A stretch of DNA of 64,000 nt from contig NZ_FOUY01000028.1 in the NCBI RefSeq assembly GCF_900115005.1, positions 1-64,000 on the forward strand, given 5' to 3'. Positions 24,731 through 33,278 of this stretch are shown here, one piece after another; position 1 is the first letter of the stretch, and every line of letters starts with the position of its first letter. The DNA comes from Pseudonocardia ammonioxydans. Lineage in GTDB: Bacteria; Actinomycetota; Actinomycetes; Mycobacteriales; Pseudonocardiaceae. The notes beneath the pieces were generated by a model. It saw nothing but the letters and a program-made list of their open reading frames with translations. It was not told the origin of the DNA and did not search any database. A program made the position numbers and the translations under genes.

Positions 24731-26191
24731 GTGCCCGTCCTACCGCGCCGCACCGTCCTGCTCGGCACGCTGGCCGGCGCGCTCGCCGGAGCCCTGCCGC
24801 TCCCGGAGGCGGCCGCCGCACCGCGCGAGGTGCTGCGGCAGTCGTCGTTCCCGGACCCGTTCACGCTCGGCGTCGCCTCCGGTGACCCGGCCCCGGACGG
24901 GGTCGTGCTCTGGACCCGGCTCGCCCCGCAGCCCGACGCCGACGACGGCCTCGGCGGGATGCCGGACCGGCCGGTCGAGGTCGAGTGGGAGATCGCCGAG
25001 GACGAGGCCTTCACCCGGATCGTCCGGCGCGGGACCGAGACCGCGACACCGGAGTTCGCGCACAGCGTGCACGCCGAGCCCGCCGGGCTCGCGCCCACCC
25101 GCGAGTACTTCTACCGGTTCCGCAGCGGCGGGCACCTCTCCCCCGCCGCGCGCACCCGGACCGCGCCCGCCCCCGGGGCGGCGGTGCCCGCGCTGACCGT
25201 GGCCGCCGCGTCCTGCGCGAAGTTCGGCGCCGGGTACTTCACCGCCTACCGCGCGCTCGCCGACGACGACCCCGACCTCGTCCTGCACCTGGGCGACTAC
25301 TTCTACGAGTCCGACGAGGGCGACGTCCGCGACCCGGGCGGGCCGGAGCCCACCGACCTCGCCGGGTACCGGCGCCGGCACGCGCACCAACGCTCGGACG
25401 CCGACCTGCGGGCCGCGCACGCGGTCGCCCCCTGGCTGGTCGTCTGGGACGACCACGAGCTGGTCAACAACTGGGCCGGCGCCGACCGCGGCCGCTCGCC
25501 GCTGCGCCGGCGCGCGGCGTTCCAGGCGTACTACGAGCACATGCCGCTGCGGCGCACGTCGGTGCCGCGCGGGCTGGACCTGCAGCTCTACCGCCGGATC
25601 CCGTGGGGGTCGCTGGCGACGTTCCACATGCTCGACACCCGCCAGTACCGCGACCCGCGGGGCAGCGGCGGGTCGATCACCGGCGACGAGCAGGAGCGCT
25701 GGCTGCTCGACGGGTTCCGCACCTCGACCGCGGGCTGGGACGTGCTGGGCCAGCAGGTGTTCTTCGCCCCCCGCAGTGGCGACGGGCACAAGTCCGACAC
25801 CTGGGAGAGCTATCCGGACTCCCGGGAACGGGTGCTGCGCGGACGGCTGGACTCGCCCGTGCGCAACGCGGTGGTCCTCACCGGCGACGAGCACGTCCAC
25901 CACGCCAACGAGCTCGAGCTCGACGACCGGCCCGCCGGTACCGAGCTCGTGACCACCTCGATCACCTCAGGCGGCGACGGGGACTCCGGCGACGACTCCG
26001 GCTCCGGTGATGACGAGAACCCGCACATCCGCTACCGCGAGGACCGGCGCGGCTACCTGCTCACCCGGTTCACCCCGGCCGAGCTGCGCGCCGACTTCCG
26101 GGTGGTCGAGCAGGTCAGCCGGCCCGACGCCCCGGTCCGGACCTCGGCGACCTTCGTGGTGCCCGACGGCGGTGCGCTGACGCGCCCGTGA
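24731..26191 (+). CDS. phoD: PhoD-type alkaline phosphatase/phosphodiesterase, Tat-exported
   Basis: From GTG 24731, five to seven nt after GAGGAGGAC, the product has 486 residues. It starts with a twin-arginine signal: PRRTVLLG, then a hydrophobic Ala/Leu stretch ending near AAAA (about residue 27). The mature protein shows the PhoD pattern: FTLGVASGDPAPDGVVLWTR, CAKFGAGYFTAYRALADDD, LHLGDYFYESDEGD with metal-binding Asp/Tyr, VVWDDHELVNNW and LTGDEHVHHANELEL. PhoD enzymes use Fe3+/Ca2+ and release phosphate from mono- and diesters outside the membrane, usually under phosphate limitation. Earlier ATGs at 24674 and 24695 would spoil the signal. The stop codon lies inside a perfect hairpin. Confidence 0.88.
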   Translation: MPVLPRRTVLLGTLAGALAGALPLPEAAAAPREVLRQSSFPDPFTLGVASGDPAPDGVVLWTRLAPQPDADDGLGGMPDRPVEVEWEIAEDEAFTRIVRRGTETATPEFAHSVHAEPAGLAPTREYFYRFRSGGHLSPAARTRTAPAPGAAVPALTVAAASCAKFGAGYFTAYRALADDDPDLVLHLGDYFYESDEGDVRDPGGPEPTDLAGYRRRHAHQRSDADLRAAHAVAPWLVVWDDHELVNNWAGADRGRSPLRRRAAFQAYYEHMPLRRTSVPRGLDLQLYRRIPWGSLATFHMLDTRQYRDPRGSGGSITGDEQERWLLDGFRTSTAGWDVLGQQVFFAPRSGDGHKSDTWESYPDSRERVLRGRLDSPVRNAVVLTGDEHVHHANELELDDRPAGTELVTTSITSGGDGDSGDDSGSGDDENPHIRYREDRRGYLLTRFTPAELRADFRVVEQVSRPDAPVRTSATFVVPDGGALTRP

Positions 26192-26227
26192 GTGGAAACC
26201 GCGGCCGGGACCGCGGTTTCCACTCAC
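26188..26227. terminator. Perfect 17-bp bidirectional hairpin between convergent genes
   Basis: Arms 26188-26204 and 26211-26227 are exact inverted complements (GTGAGTGGAAACCGCGG) around a 6-nt loop. It overlaps the phoD stop and ends 6 bp before the stop of the convergent acyl-CoA dehydrogenase gene; no U tract, as is usual for this kind of genome. Confidence 0.8.
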
Positions 26228-26233
26228 GACCCA

Positions 26234-27406
26234 TTATCCGGTTGCCACCTGTGGGGCCGCGACGTCGGCGCCGAGCGTGTCGAGCACGGCCGCGGCGATC
26301 CGCTCCCGGTGAGCCTCGGCCGACCCGAGCAGCTCGGCGTCGGCGATGGCCCGCTTGTAGTACAGGTGCGCCGCGTGCTCCCAGGTGAACCCGATGCCGC
26401 CGTGCAGCTGGATCGCGTCGGCGGCGGCCCGGTAGGCGACTTCGGAGCACCGGGCCTGGGCGATGGCGACCGCCAGGTCGGCGTCGTCGAGCCGCGGATC
26501 GGCCACCGACCATGCCGCGTGCAGCGCGGCGCTGCGGGCCTGCTCGACCCCGACGAGCATGTCCGCGCAGCGGTGCTTGACCGCCTGGAACGAGCCGATC
26601 GGGCGGCCGAACTGCAGCCGCTCCTTCGCGTAGGCCACGGTGGTGTCCAGCAGCCGCTGTGCGATCCCGACCTGCTCGGCCGCGAGCAGCGCACCGGCCA
26701 CCCGGAACGCGTGCGCCAGCGCGTGATCGGCGTCCGCGCCGGTGGCGAGGACGGTGCCCGTGGCGCCGTCGAGGGTGACGCGGGCGAGCCGCCGGGTCGG
26801 GTCGAGCGAGCCCCGCTCCTGCACACCCACTCCGGCCGCAGCGGGGTCGACGACGGCGAGCACCGGACCGTCCGGCCCGGTCGCGGCCACCAGCAGGACG
26901 TCCGCCGCGGCCGCGTCCGGCACGAGCGCGACGGTGCCGCTCAGCGTCGTCCCCTCGGCGGTCACGCCCGCGGCCGTGGCGGGGCCGTGGGGCGCGAACA
27001 CGTCCGCGACCAGCGCCGCCACCCGGGTGCCCTCCGCGAGGTCGGCCAGCAGCGCGTCGCGCTCCTGCCCGGCGGGCGCCGCGACCAGGGCCGGGACCGC
27101 CAGGCCGACCGTGCCCAGCAGCGGTCCGGTGACCAGTGCCGCGCCCAGTTCCTCCGCCGCGATCGCCTGGTCGACGAGCGTACCGCCGGCCCCGCCCAGC
27201 TCCTCCGGGACGGCGAGCGCGAGCGCACCCAGCTCGCCGCCGAGCCGGGCCCACAGGGCGCGGTCCCAGCCGTCGTCGGAGTCCATGAGGCGCCGGACGG
27301 TCGCCTCGTCGTGCGCACGCTCGCAGAACCGGCGCAGTGCCGAGCGCAGCTCGCGCTGCTCCTCGGTGACGTCGAACTCCTGGAGTCCGTTCTCGACCTC
27401 AGCCAC
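26234..27406 (-). CDS. Acyl-CoA dehydrogenase family protein (second subunit of a pair)
   Basis: The 390-residue product has the acyl-CoA dehydrogenase outline: N-terminal helical part (EEQRELRSALRRFCERAHDE), LAVPEELGGAGGTLVDQA, a weak middle beta domain, QFGRPIGSFQAVKHRCADML and IQLHGGIGFTWEHAAHLYYK near the end. GTG 27406 follows GGAGG by six nt and the reading frame overlaps the next acyl-CoA dehydrogenase gene by eight bases. In mycobacteria such adjacent pairs form alpha2beta2 heterotetramers in which only one subunit is fully catalytic, mainly for sterol side-chain or branched acyl-CoA oxidation. The degenerate FAD-contact middle domain here fits the non-catalytic partner (inference). 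Confidence 0.85.
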   Translation of the reverse strand: MAEVENGLQEFDVTEEQRELRSALRRFCERAHDEATVRRLMDSDDGWDRALWARLGGELGALALAVPEELGGAGGTLVDQAIAAEELGAALVTGPLLGTVGLAVPALVAAPAGQERDALLADLAEGTRVAALVADVFAPHGPATAAGVTAEGTTLSGTVALVPDAAAADVLLVAATGPDGPVLAVVDPAAAGVGVQERGSLDPTRRLARVTLDGATGTVLATGADADHALAHAFRVAGALLAAEQVGIAQRLLDTTVAYAKERLQFGRPIGSFQAVKHRCADMLVGVEQARSAALHAAWSVADPRLDDADLAVAIAQARCSEVAYRAAADAIQLHGGIGFTWEHAAHLYYKRAIADAELLGSAEAHRERIAAAVLDTLGADVAAPQVATG

Positions 27407-28622
27407 GGGGAACCTCCTTCCACGGACGGTCCGAGTCGGACCGCGGCTCGCCGGGCAGGCTCAGCACCCGCTCGCCGAGGATGTTGCGCATGACCTCCGA
27501 GGTACCGCCCTCGATCGTGTTCGCCCGGGACCGCAGGAAGCGTTGCTGCAGCGTGGAGCCGGGGTCGGCGTGGACCCGCTCGCGGCTCATCGTGTAGTCG
27601 TCGTAGAGCAGCGCCTCCGGGCCCAGAAGGTCCATACAGAACTCGTAGACCTCCTGGTTCAGCTCGGCACCGACCAGTTTGGACACCGATCCCTCGGGTC
27701 CCGGCTGTCCGGCCGTCGCAGTGCGCCGGGCCCGGGCGAGGGTCAGCCGGTGCGTCTCCGCGCGGGTCCACAGTGCGGCGAGGCGGTCGCGCAGGACGGG
27801 TGTGTGCCGCTCGGGGTGGGCCCGCCACAGGCCCAGCGCCTCGGCGATGACGCCGCTGCCGCGCGGTCCCGTGACCCCACCGATCGCGGTGCGCTCGTTC
27901 ATCAGCGTGGTGATCGCGACCTTCCACCCGGCGCCGACCTCACCGAGCCGGTGCGCGTCGAGGACCCGCGCGTCGTTCAGGTAGACCTCGTTGAACTCGG
28001 CCTGCCCGGTCATCTGCCGCAGCGGCCGCACCTCGACACCGGGTTGCTGCATGTCGATCACGAAGTAGGTCAGGCCGCGGTGCTTGGGCTGGTCGGGGTC
28101 GGTTCGGGCGACGAGCATCCCCCACCGCGCCACGTGGGCCAGGGTGGTCCACACCTTCTGGCCGTTGACGACCCACTCGTCGCCGTCGGGGACCGCGGTG
28201 CTCGCCAGCCCGGCGACGTCGGACCCGGCACCGGGCTCACTGAACAGCTGGCACCAGATCTCCTCGCCGGTGGCCATCGGGCGCAGCCAGGCCGCGACCT
28301 GCTCGCGGTCGCGGCCGTACTCGACGACGGTGGGGGCGCCCATGCCGTAGCCGATCGGGTTGACCGCGAACATCCGGGCACCGCCGGCGGCGGTCACGAT
28401 CTCGTCGACGACCGCCTGCAGGCCGCGGGAGAGTCCTCGCCCGCCGAGACCCTCGGGGTGGTGGACCCAGGCCAGGCCCGCGTCGTAGAGGGCGCCGAAG
28501 AGCTCCTCCCGGGAGACCGTCCGCGGGTCGTGGGCGGCGACCACCGCGCGGGCCGCCTCCTCGACGCGGGCGGCCTCGGACGTGGCGGACAGGGTGTCGG
28601 TCGTGGTGGCGGGCGGGCTCAT
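27399..28622 (-). CDS. Acyl-CoA dehydrogenase family protein (first subunit of a pair)
   Basis: A 407-residue protein with a complete acyl-CoA dehydrogenase signature: YGRDREQVAAWLRPMATGEE, WCQLFSEPGAGSDVAGLAST and WVVNGQKVWTTLAHVARWG for the FAD/substrate middle domain, and EGGTSEVMRNILGERVL at the C terminus. It oxidizes an acyl-CoA to the enoyl-CoA with FAD and passes electrons to ETF. ATG 28622 follows GGAGG by four nt; GTG 28625 directly upstream is an alternative. The two genes form a two-gene operon with no CoA ligase or hydratase nearby, so the chain type is unknown. Confidence 0.87.
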   Translation of the reverse strand: MSPPATTTDTLSATSEAARVEEAARAVVAAHDPRTVSREELFGALYDAGLAWVHHPEGLGGRGLSRGLQAVVDEIVTAAGGARMFAVNPIGYGMGAPTVVEYGRDREQVAAWLRPMATGEEIWCQLFSEPGAGSDVAGLASTAVPDGDEWVVNGQKVWTTLAHVARWGMLVARTDPDQPKHRGLTYFVIDMQQPGVEVRPLRQMTGQAEFNEVYLNDARVLDAHRLGEVGAGWKVAITTLMNERTAIGGVTGPRGSGVIAEALGLWRAHPERHTPVLRDRLAALWTRAETHRLTLARARRTATAGQPGPEGSVSKLVGAELNQEVYEFCMDLLGPEALLYDDYTMSRERVHADPGSTLQQRFLRSRANTIEGGTSEVMRNILGERVLSLPGEPRSDSDRPWKEVPRG

Positions 28623-28799
28623 CACACCTCCGGGAACGCATCGTTGCTGTCGCTCACGAACCTATCCGGCTCGGCGGCTGCCGACCACGGGGCCGCGCGG
28701 GCCCACCGACCGACGGCACCACGGCCGGTGCCCGGCACCGCCGAATTGTCGGGGCCACCTGCCATCGTTCGTACATTCGTTCGAGACACGGAGGATGCC

Positions 28800-29282
28800 A
28801 TGTGTGAGGTCTGCTGTGAGGTCTGCCGGGGCCGGTCGCGGGACGACGTCGACCGGGACACCGTCCGGAGCATCGAGCGGTACGGCTGGGCCGTACAGGC
28901 GGTGGGCGGCGACCGGCTGCACCCGCCCTGGGCCTACACCGTCGGGCTGCACCTGTACGGCCAGCCGGAACTGGTGGTCACCGGGATGGCGGCACGACGC
29001 GCCCACACCCTGCTCAACGAACGGGCCGAGCACCACGTCCGCCACACCGGCGAGCCACCCGTCCCCGGCACCGGGATGTCACTGCGCGATGGCCCGACGA
29101 TCGAGTTCGTCGAGCTGCCCCACCCGGACGCGCACCTGTTCACAGCGGTCCGCCTCCTGGGCCCCGGTGTCCGCGCGGTGCAGATCGTGTGGGCCGACGA
29201 CCGTGGCCGGTGGCCGTGGGAGCGGGGGTTCCGTGGCCGGCGCGGCGGCCAACCGGTGCTCGGGCCGCGGGGCCGCCGGTGA
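28800..29282 (+). CDS. DUF4262 domain protein with Cys-rich N terminus
   Basis: From ATG 28800 (GGAGG eight nt upstream) the product has 160 residues. The centre, RYGWAVQAVGGDRLHPPWAY, then TVGLHLYGQPELVVTGM and ARRAHTLLNERAEHHVRHTG, matches DUF4262, a family of unknown function often found near stress genes. The first nine residues, MCEVCCEVC, hold four Cys in a short space, which could bind a metal; that part is not typical of the family as I know it. It stands alone, with a divergent acyl-CoA dehydrogenase operon 177 bp away and hrpB starting 48 bp downstream on the same strand. Confidence 0.72.
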   Translation: MCEVCCEVCRGRSRDDVDRDTVRSIERYGWAVQAVGGDRLHPPWAYTVGLHLYGQPELVVTGMAARRAHTLLNERAEHHVRHTGEPPVPGTGMSLRDGPTIEFVELPHPDAHLFTAVRLLGPGVRAVQIVWADDRGRWPWERGFRGRRGGQPVLGPRGRR

Positions 29283-29330
29283 ACCGCCCACGGCCGCGAC
29301 GGCCGGCGGCGGGCGGGAATACTGACGCCG

Positions 29331-32171
29331 ATGGGTTCCCCGCTCCCCGACCGGCCGGTCGGCGCCGTGTCCGACAGTGCTGTATCCGAGGGCGCTGTGT
29401 CCGAGGATGCAGTGCCCGAGGGCGCTGTGCCCGACGATGCAGTGGCCGAGGGCGCTGTGCCCGACGATGCAGCGACCGCGGGTCCTGTGCCCGACCGTGC
29501 AGTGGCCGACGCTGCCATGGCCGACCTGCCGGTCGCTGCGGTTCTCGACGACCTGCGCCGGGCCCTCGGCGAACACGGCTCGGCCGTGCTCGTCGCACCG
29601 CCCGGGACCGGCAAGACGACGCTCGTCCCGCCGGCGCTGGCCGGGCTGTGGTCCGGGGCCGCCCCGGCCGGGAAGGTCCTGGTCGCCGAGCCCCGCCGGG
29701 TCGCCGCCCGCGCGGCCGCCGCCCGGATGTCGGCGCTGCTCGGCACCGCGGTCGGCGGGACGGTCGGGTACCGGGTGCGCGGTGATGCGCGGACCGGCCC
29801 GGACACCCGGGTCGAGGTGGTGACGTCCGGACTGCTGCTGCGCCTGCTCGCGACCGACCCCGAGCTGGCCGGGGTGTCCACCGTGATGCTGGACGAGGTG
29901 CACGAGAGGCACCTCGACGCCGACCTGCTGCTCACACTGCTGCTCGACGCGCGCGACGGCCTCCGCCCGGATCTGCGGCTGCTGGCCACGTCGGCGACCC
30001 TCGACGCCGCCCGCCCGGCCGCGCTGCTCGGCGGGGACTCTCCCGCCCCGGTGCTCGAGGTCGCGGCCCGCACCCACGACGTCGCGATCACCCATGTCCC
30101 GCCGGCACGCGGCGAGCGGATCGAGACGACGGTGGTCCGGGCCGTGCGCCGCGCGATCGAGCACGGCAGCGTGCTCGCGTTCCTGCCCGGGGTCGCCGAG
30201 ATCGGGCGCGTCGCGTCGGCACTGCGCGACGTCGACGCGGACGTGCTCCCGCTGCACGGCAGGCTGCCTGCGTCCGAACAGGACGCTGCGCTGCGCGAGG
30301 GGCCACGCCGCCGGGTGGTGCTCGCCACGGCCGTGGCCGAGTCGAGCCTGACCGTGCCCGGGGTGCGGGCCGTCGTCGACTCCGGGCTCGCCCGGATCCC
30401 GCAGACCGACCACCGGCGTGGTCTGTCCGGCCTCGTCACCCGCCGGGTGTCCCGCGCGGTGGCGACCCAGCGCGCCGGGCGGGCCGGCCGCGAGGCGCCC
30501 GGCGTCGCCTACCGCTGCTGGCCCGAGGGCGAGGGCCTCGCCGACGCACCCGACCCCGAGATCCGCACCGCGGACCTGACCTCGCTCGCACTGGACCTGG
30601 CTGTGTGGGGCACTCCGGACGGCGGCGGGCTGCGCTGGTGGGACGCGCCCCCGCCGGGCCCGCTCGCCGCCGGGCGCGCGGTGCTCACCGCGCTCGGAGC
30701 ACTCGACCCCGCGGGCGCCGTCACCGACCGCGGGCGGCGGATCGCGGCCCTGGGCCTGCATCCGCGGCTGGCCCGGGCGCTGCTCGACGGCGTCGCGGCC
30801 GGTGGCGATCCGCGCGAGGTCGCGGGGATCGTCGCCGTGCTCGACGACGACACCCTCGCCGGTCCCGCGGACGACCTCGCCGTCGCGCTCGCCCGGCTGC
30901 GCTCCGGCGACGCGCCCGGTGCCCGGCGCTGGCGCGCCGAACGAGACCGGCTCGCCGGGGCCCTGCGCCGCACCGCGCCCACCGCCAACGGTCCCCAGGG
31001 GCACCCTCGGGGCGCCGGGCGCCACGAGGGGGCCCCTCGGGACACCACGGGAGGGGAAACGGCCGGCGCACCGGGCTCCGCCGCCGCGGCCGGGCTCACC
31101 CCCGCCGACGGCTCCGAGGGGCACCCTCGGGGCCCCGGGCGCCACGAGGGGGCCCCTCGGGGCGCGGCGGGGAACCGCCGTGGCGACCCGGAGCTCGTCC
31201 CGCTCGTCACCGGGTTCGCGCACCCGGAGCGCCTGGCCCGGCGCCGCGACGCCAACTCCGGGGTGTATCTCATGGCCGGCGGCACGGCCGTCGAGGTCTC
31301 CCCCGGCCCGCTGCGCGACGCCGAGTGGCTGGCCGTGGCCGTGGCCGACCGACGGCCCGGGCAGGTGCACGGCCGCGTCCGGCTGGCGGTCCCGACCGAC
31401 CGGGAGACCGCCGAACGGGCCGGTGCCCCGCTGCTGGTCACCGGCGCCGAGGTCGTGTGGTCCGACGGTGACGTCCGGGCCCGCACGGTGCACCGGCTCG
31501 GTGCCGTCGTGCTCACCGAGCGGCCCGACCCGGAGCCCGATTCCGCCGCGGTGCGCGACGCACTGGTCGCGGGGCTGCGGGCGGAGGGGACCGGGCTGCT
31601 GCGCTGGACGGCGGGTGCCACGTCGCTGCGCGAACGCCTCGGTTTCCTGCACCGGGTGCTCGGCGACCCGTGGCCGGACGTCTCGGAGCAGGCGCTGCTG
31701 GACTCCGCCGCGGACCCGGCAGGCTGGCTGGCCGGGTCGCTGGCCACCGCCCGGCGACGGTCCGACCTGGCTCGGGTGGATGCCGGCCCGGCGCTGCGGG
31801 CCCACGTCGCGGCGCACGCCGGTGCGGCCGTCGGGCGGATCGACGAGCTCGCCCCGGAACGTCTCCCCGTCCCGTCCGGGTCCCGGATCGCGCTCGACTA
31901 CTCCGGTGACGCGCCCGCGCTGCCGGTGCGGGTGCAGGAGGTGTTCGGTTGGACCGGCTCACCGACCGTCGCCGACGGCCGGGTGCCGGTCGTGCTGCAC
32001 CTGCTCTCGCCGGCGGGACGGCCCGCGGCGGTGACCGCGGACCTCGACTCGTTCTGGGACACCGGCTACCCGCAGGTCCGGGCCGAGCTGCGCGGCCGGT
32101 ACCCGAAACACGCCTGGCCGGAGGACCCGCGCACGGCCGTGCCCGGACGCGGCACCGGTAGGCGGCGCTGA
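29331..32171 (+). CDS. hrpB: ATP-dependent DEVH-box helicase HrpB
   Basis: The 946-residue frame contains the HrpB helicase core: VLVAPPGTGKTTLVPPALAG (Walker A), MLDEVHERHLDADLLLTLLL (DEVH), LLATSATLD, AVAESSLTVPGVRAVVDSGL and QRAGRAGREAPGVAYR (motif VI), followed by winged-helix/ratchet parts and the HrpB C-terminal domain. HrpB helicases act on RNA or RNA-DNA, with a poorly known role. Residues about 10-62 are five-residue repeats (xGAVPxD type), so true translation may begin at ATG 29518 (MADLPVAAVLDDL), where family similarity starts. Residues about 555-615 form an insertion with two copies of a palindromic repeat, listed separately. Confidence 0.87.
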   Translation: MGSPLPDRPVGAVSDSAVSEGAVSEDAVPEGAVPDDAVAEGAVPDDAATAGPVPDRAVADAAMADLPVAAVLDDLRRALGEHGSAVLVAPPGTGKTTLVPPALAGLWSGAAPAGKVLVAEPRRVAARAAAARMSALLGTAVGGTVGYRVRGDARTGPDTRVEVVTSGLLLRLLATDPELAGVSTVMLDEVHERHLDADLLLTLLLDARDGLRPDLRLLATSATLDAARPAALLGGDSPAPVLEVAARTHDVAITHVPPARGERIETTVVRAVRRAIEHGSVLAFLPGVAEIGRVASALRDVDADVLPLHGRLPASEQDAALREGPRRRVVLATAVAESSLTVPGVRAVVDSGLARIPQTDHRRGLSGLVTRRVSRAVATQRAGRAGREAPGVAYRCWPEGEGLADAPDPEIRTADLTSLALDLAVWGTPDGGGLRWWDAPPPGPLAAGRAVLTALGALDPAGAVTDRGRRIAALGLHPRLARALLDGVAAGGDPREVAGIVAVLDDDTLAGPADDLAVALARLRSGDAPGARRWRAERDRLAGALRRTAPTANGPQGHPRGAGRHEGAPRDTTGGETAGAPGSAAAAGLTPADGSEGHPRGPGRHEGAPRGAAGNRRGDPELVPLVTGFAHPERLARRRDANSGVYLMAGGTAVEVSPGPLRDAEWLAVAVADRRPGQVHGRVRLAVPTDRETAERAGAPLLVTGAEVVWSDGDVRARTVHRLGAVVLTERPDPEPDSAAVRDALVAGLRAEGTGLLRWTAGATSLRERLGFLHRVLGDPWPDVSEQALLDSAADPAGWLAGSLATARRRSDLARVDAGPALRAHVAAHAGAAVGRIDELAPERLPVPSGSRIALDYSGDAPALPVRVQEVFGWTGSPTVADGRVPVVLHLLSPAGRPAAVTADLDSFWDTGYPQVRAELRGRYPKHAWPEDPRTAVPGRGTGRRR
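29367..29515 (+). repeat. Degenerate 15-bp in-frame repeats at the 5' end of hrpB
   Basis: About ten units of the form GAGGGCGCTGTGTCC/GACGATGCAGTGGCC encode the alternating EGAVP-DDAVA pattern. The frame stays open, yet the segment precedes the conserved helicase start, so it may be either an N-terminal tail or untranslated. Confidence 0.7.
30996..31038. repeat. Palindromic repeat, copy 1, inside hrpB
   Basis: Arms CAGGGGCACCCTCG (30996-31009) and CGAGGGGGCCCCTC (31025-31038) pair with two mismatches around a GC-rich loop that reads CGCCGGGCGCCA at its end. A second copy sits exactly 120 bp downstream. Confidence 0.75.
31116..31158. repeat. Palindromic repeat, copy 2, inside hrpB
   Basis: Arms GAGGGGCACCCTCG (31116-31129) and CGAGGGGGCCCCTC (31145-31158) pair with one mismatch. 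The shared core with copy 1 is about 55 bp, and both copies keep the hrpB frame open (GHPRG-GRHEGAPRG in each). Confidence 0.75.
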
Positions 32172-32482
32172 TCCCCGGGCCGGCAGCGGCCCGCCCGGCA
32201 GCCGGGCCGGGCGGGGCGGCAGCCGGGCCGGGCGGCATCGACCCGGCGGCCCTGCTCGGCTGCACCGGCCCGACAGCCCGGCCCGGCGGGCACCACCCCG
32301 GCAGCCCTGCCCGGCTGCGGCCGACCCGGCACAGCCCGACAGGCCTGCCCGGCGAGACCAGCCCGACGGCTCTGCCGGCTGCAACGGACCGGCAGTACCG
32401 GCCCGACAGCCCGGCCCGGCGACACCGGCCCGGGCCGCTGCGCCCGGCCGACACCCGGCGCACGGCGAGCCCGTGACCCGCG
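32172..32482. other. Low-complexity GC-rich intergenic region after hrpB
   Basis: About 310 bp built from degenerate units of the CCGGCCCGACAGCCCGGCC kind. It begins with a hairpin that can serve as hrpB terminator (32190-32215). ORFs on both strands are repeats of Gly, Arg, Ala and Pro without family features, so I call no gene. Confidence 0.65.
32190..32215 (+). terminator. Candidate hrpB terminator hairpin
   Basis: CCCGCCCGG (32190-32198) pairs with CCGGGCGGG (32207-32215) over an 8-nt loop, 19 bp after the hrpB stop. A second similar half follows in the same low-complexity region. Confidence 0.5.
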
Positions 32483-33265
32483 TCAGCGCACCTGCTCGGC
32501 GAAGACAACGATGTTGTCGGTGTAGCTGTCCGCCGTCCGGTCGAACGCCCCGCCACAGGTGATCAACCGCAGGCCCGCGTGGTCGAGGTCGCCGTAGACC
32601 TCCTCGGTGGGGAACTCCGCCTTCGGGTACTGGCCGACCCGGCTCACCGCGAACACCACCGTCGTCCCGTCGGCCCGGTCGACGTGGATCTCGTCGCCGG
32701 CCTCGAGGGCGTCCAGGTCGGCGAACGCGCCGGGCAGGCCCTTCCAGTCGACGTGCGCAGCCAGCACCGCGGGTCCCAGCTCGCCCGGCGTGGGCGCGCC
32801 GGTGAACCAGCCGACCGTGCCGGCGTCATCGGGGACCTCCATGGAACCGTCCGGGTGCAGGCCGAGCGGCACCGGCGCGGTATCGACGCCGAGCCGGTCC
32901 ACCCGGAGCCGCACGGGCTCCGAGCGGACCAGGGCCACCGGTCCCTCCGGGAGCAGAGCCGGCGCCGCACTCCCGGCCGTGCCGGAAGCGGCAGCCGGCG
33001 GGACCGCGCCCCCGACCGGCGCTCCGGCGAACGGTGCACTACCCGCCGAGGGCGGTGTTCCGTCCGGTACCCGCCCGGCGGCCTCCGGGGCCGCGGCCGG
33101 ATCGGCCACCACGAGCGCGGCGAGCGCGACCACGACCGGTGCCGCGATCCGCACGAGCCGGCGGCCCGGCGCAGCCGGCCGCCGCGACCGCACCATCGGG
33201 ACACGGGCGTAGCCGTCCACAGGGGTACGGACGGCCGGTCCGGGCCGGGGCTCGGGAGCGGTCAC
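32483..33265 (-). CDS. Class F sortase
   Basis: With GTG 33265 as start the product has 260 residues. A membrane helix (LVRIAAPVVVALAALVV) near residue 35-55 is followed by an Ala/Pro/Gly linker and a sortase beta-barrel: PVRLRVDRLGVDTAPVPLGL, GPAVLAAHVDW with the catalytic His, ALEAGDEIHVDRADGTTVVF and GLRLITCGGAFDRTADSYTDN with the catalytic Cys and following residues. Class F sortases of actinobacteria are membrane-bound transpeptidases whose substrates are mostly unknown. No clear ribosome site supports either GTG 33265 or ATG 33196. The next upstream gene encodes a secreted protein with a hydrophobic C terminus, a possible client. Confidence 0.85.
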   Translation of the reverse strand: MTAPEPRPGPAVRTPVDGYARVPMVRSRRPAAPGRRLVRIAAPVVVALAALVVADPAAAPEAAGRVPDGTPPSAGSAPFAGAPVGGAVPPAAASGTAGSAAPALLPEGPVALVRSEPVRLRVDRLGVDTAPVPLGLHPDGSMEVPDDAGTVGWFTGAPTPGELGPAVLAAHVDWKGLPGAFADLDALEAGDEIHVDRADGTTVVFAVSRVGQYPKAEFPTEEVYGDLDHAGLRLITCGGAFDRTADSYTDNIVVFAEQVR

Positions 33266-33278
33266 GGTGGCGCGGTGC

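Noticed and set aside
32172..32482. CRISPR-like array in the repeated region after hrpB
   Set aside because: Units are degenerate, of uneven length and without unique spacers; no cas genes are near.
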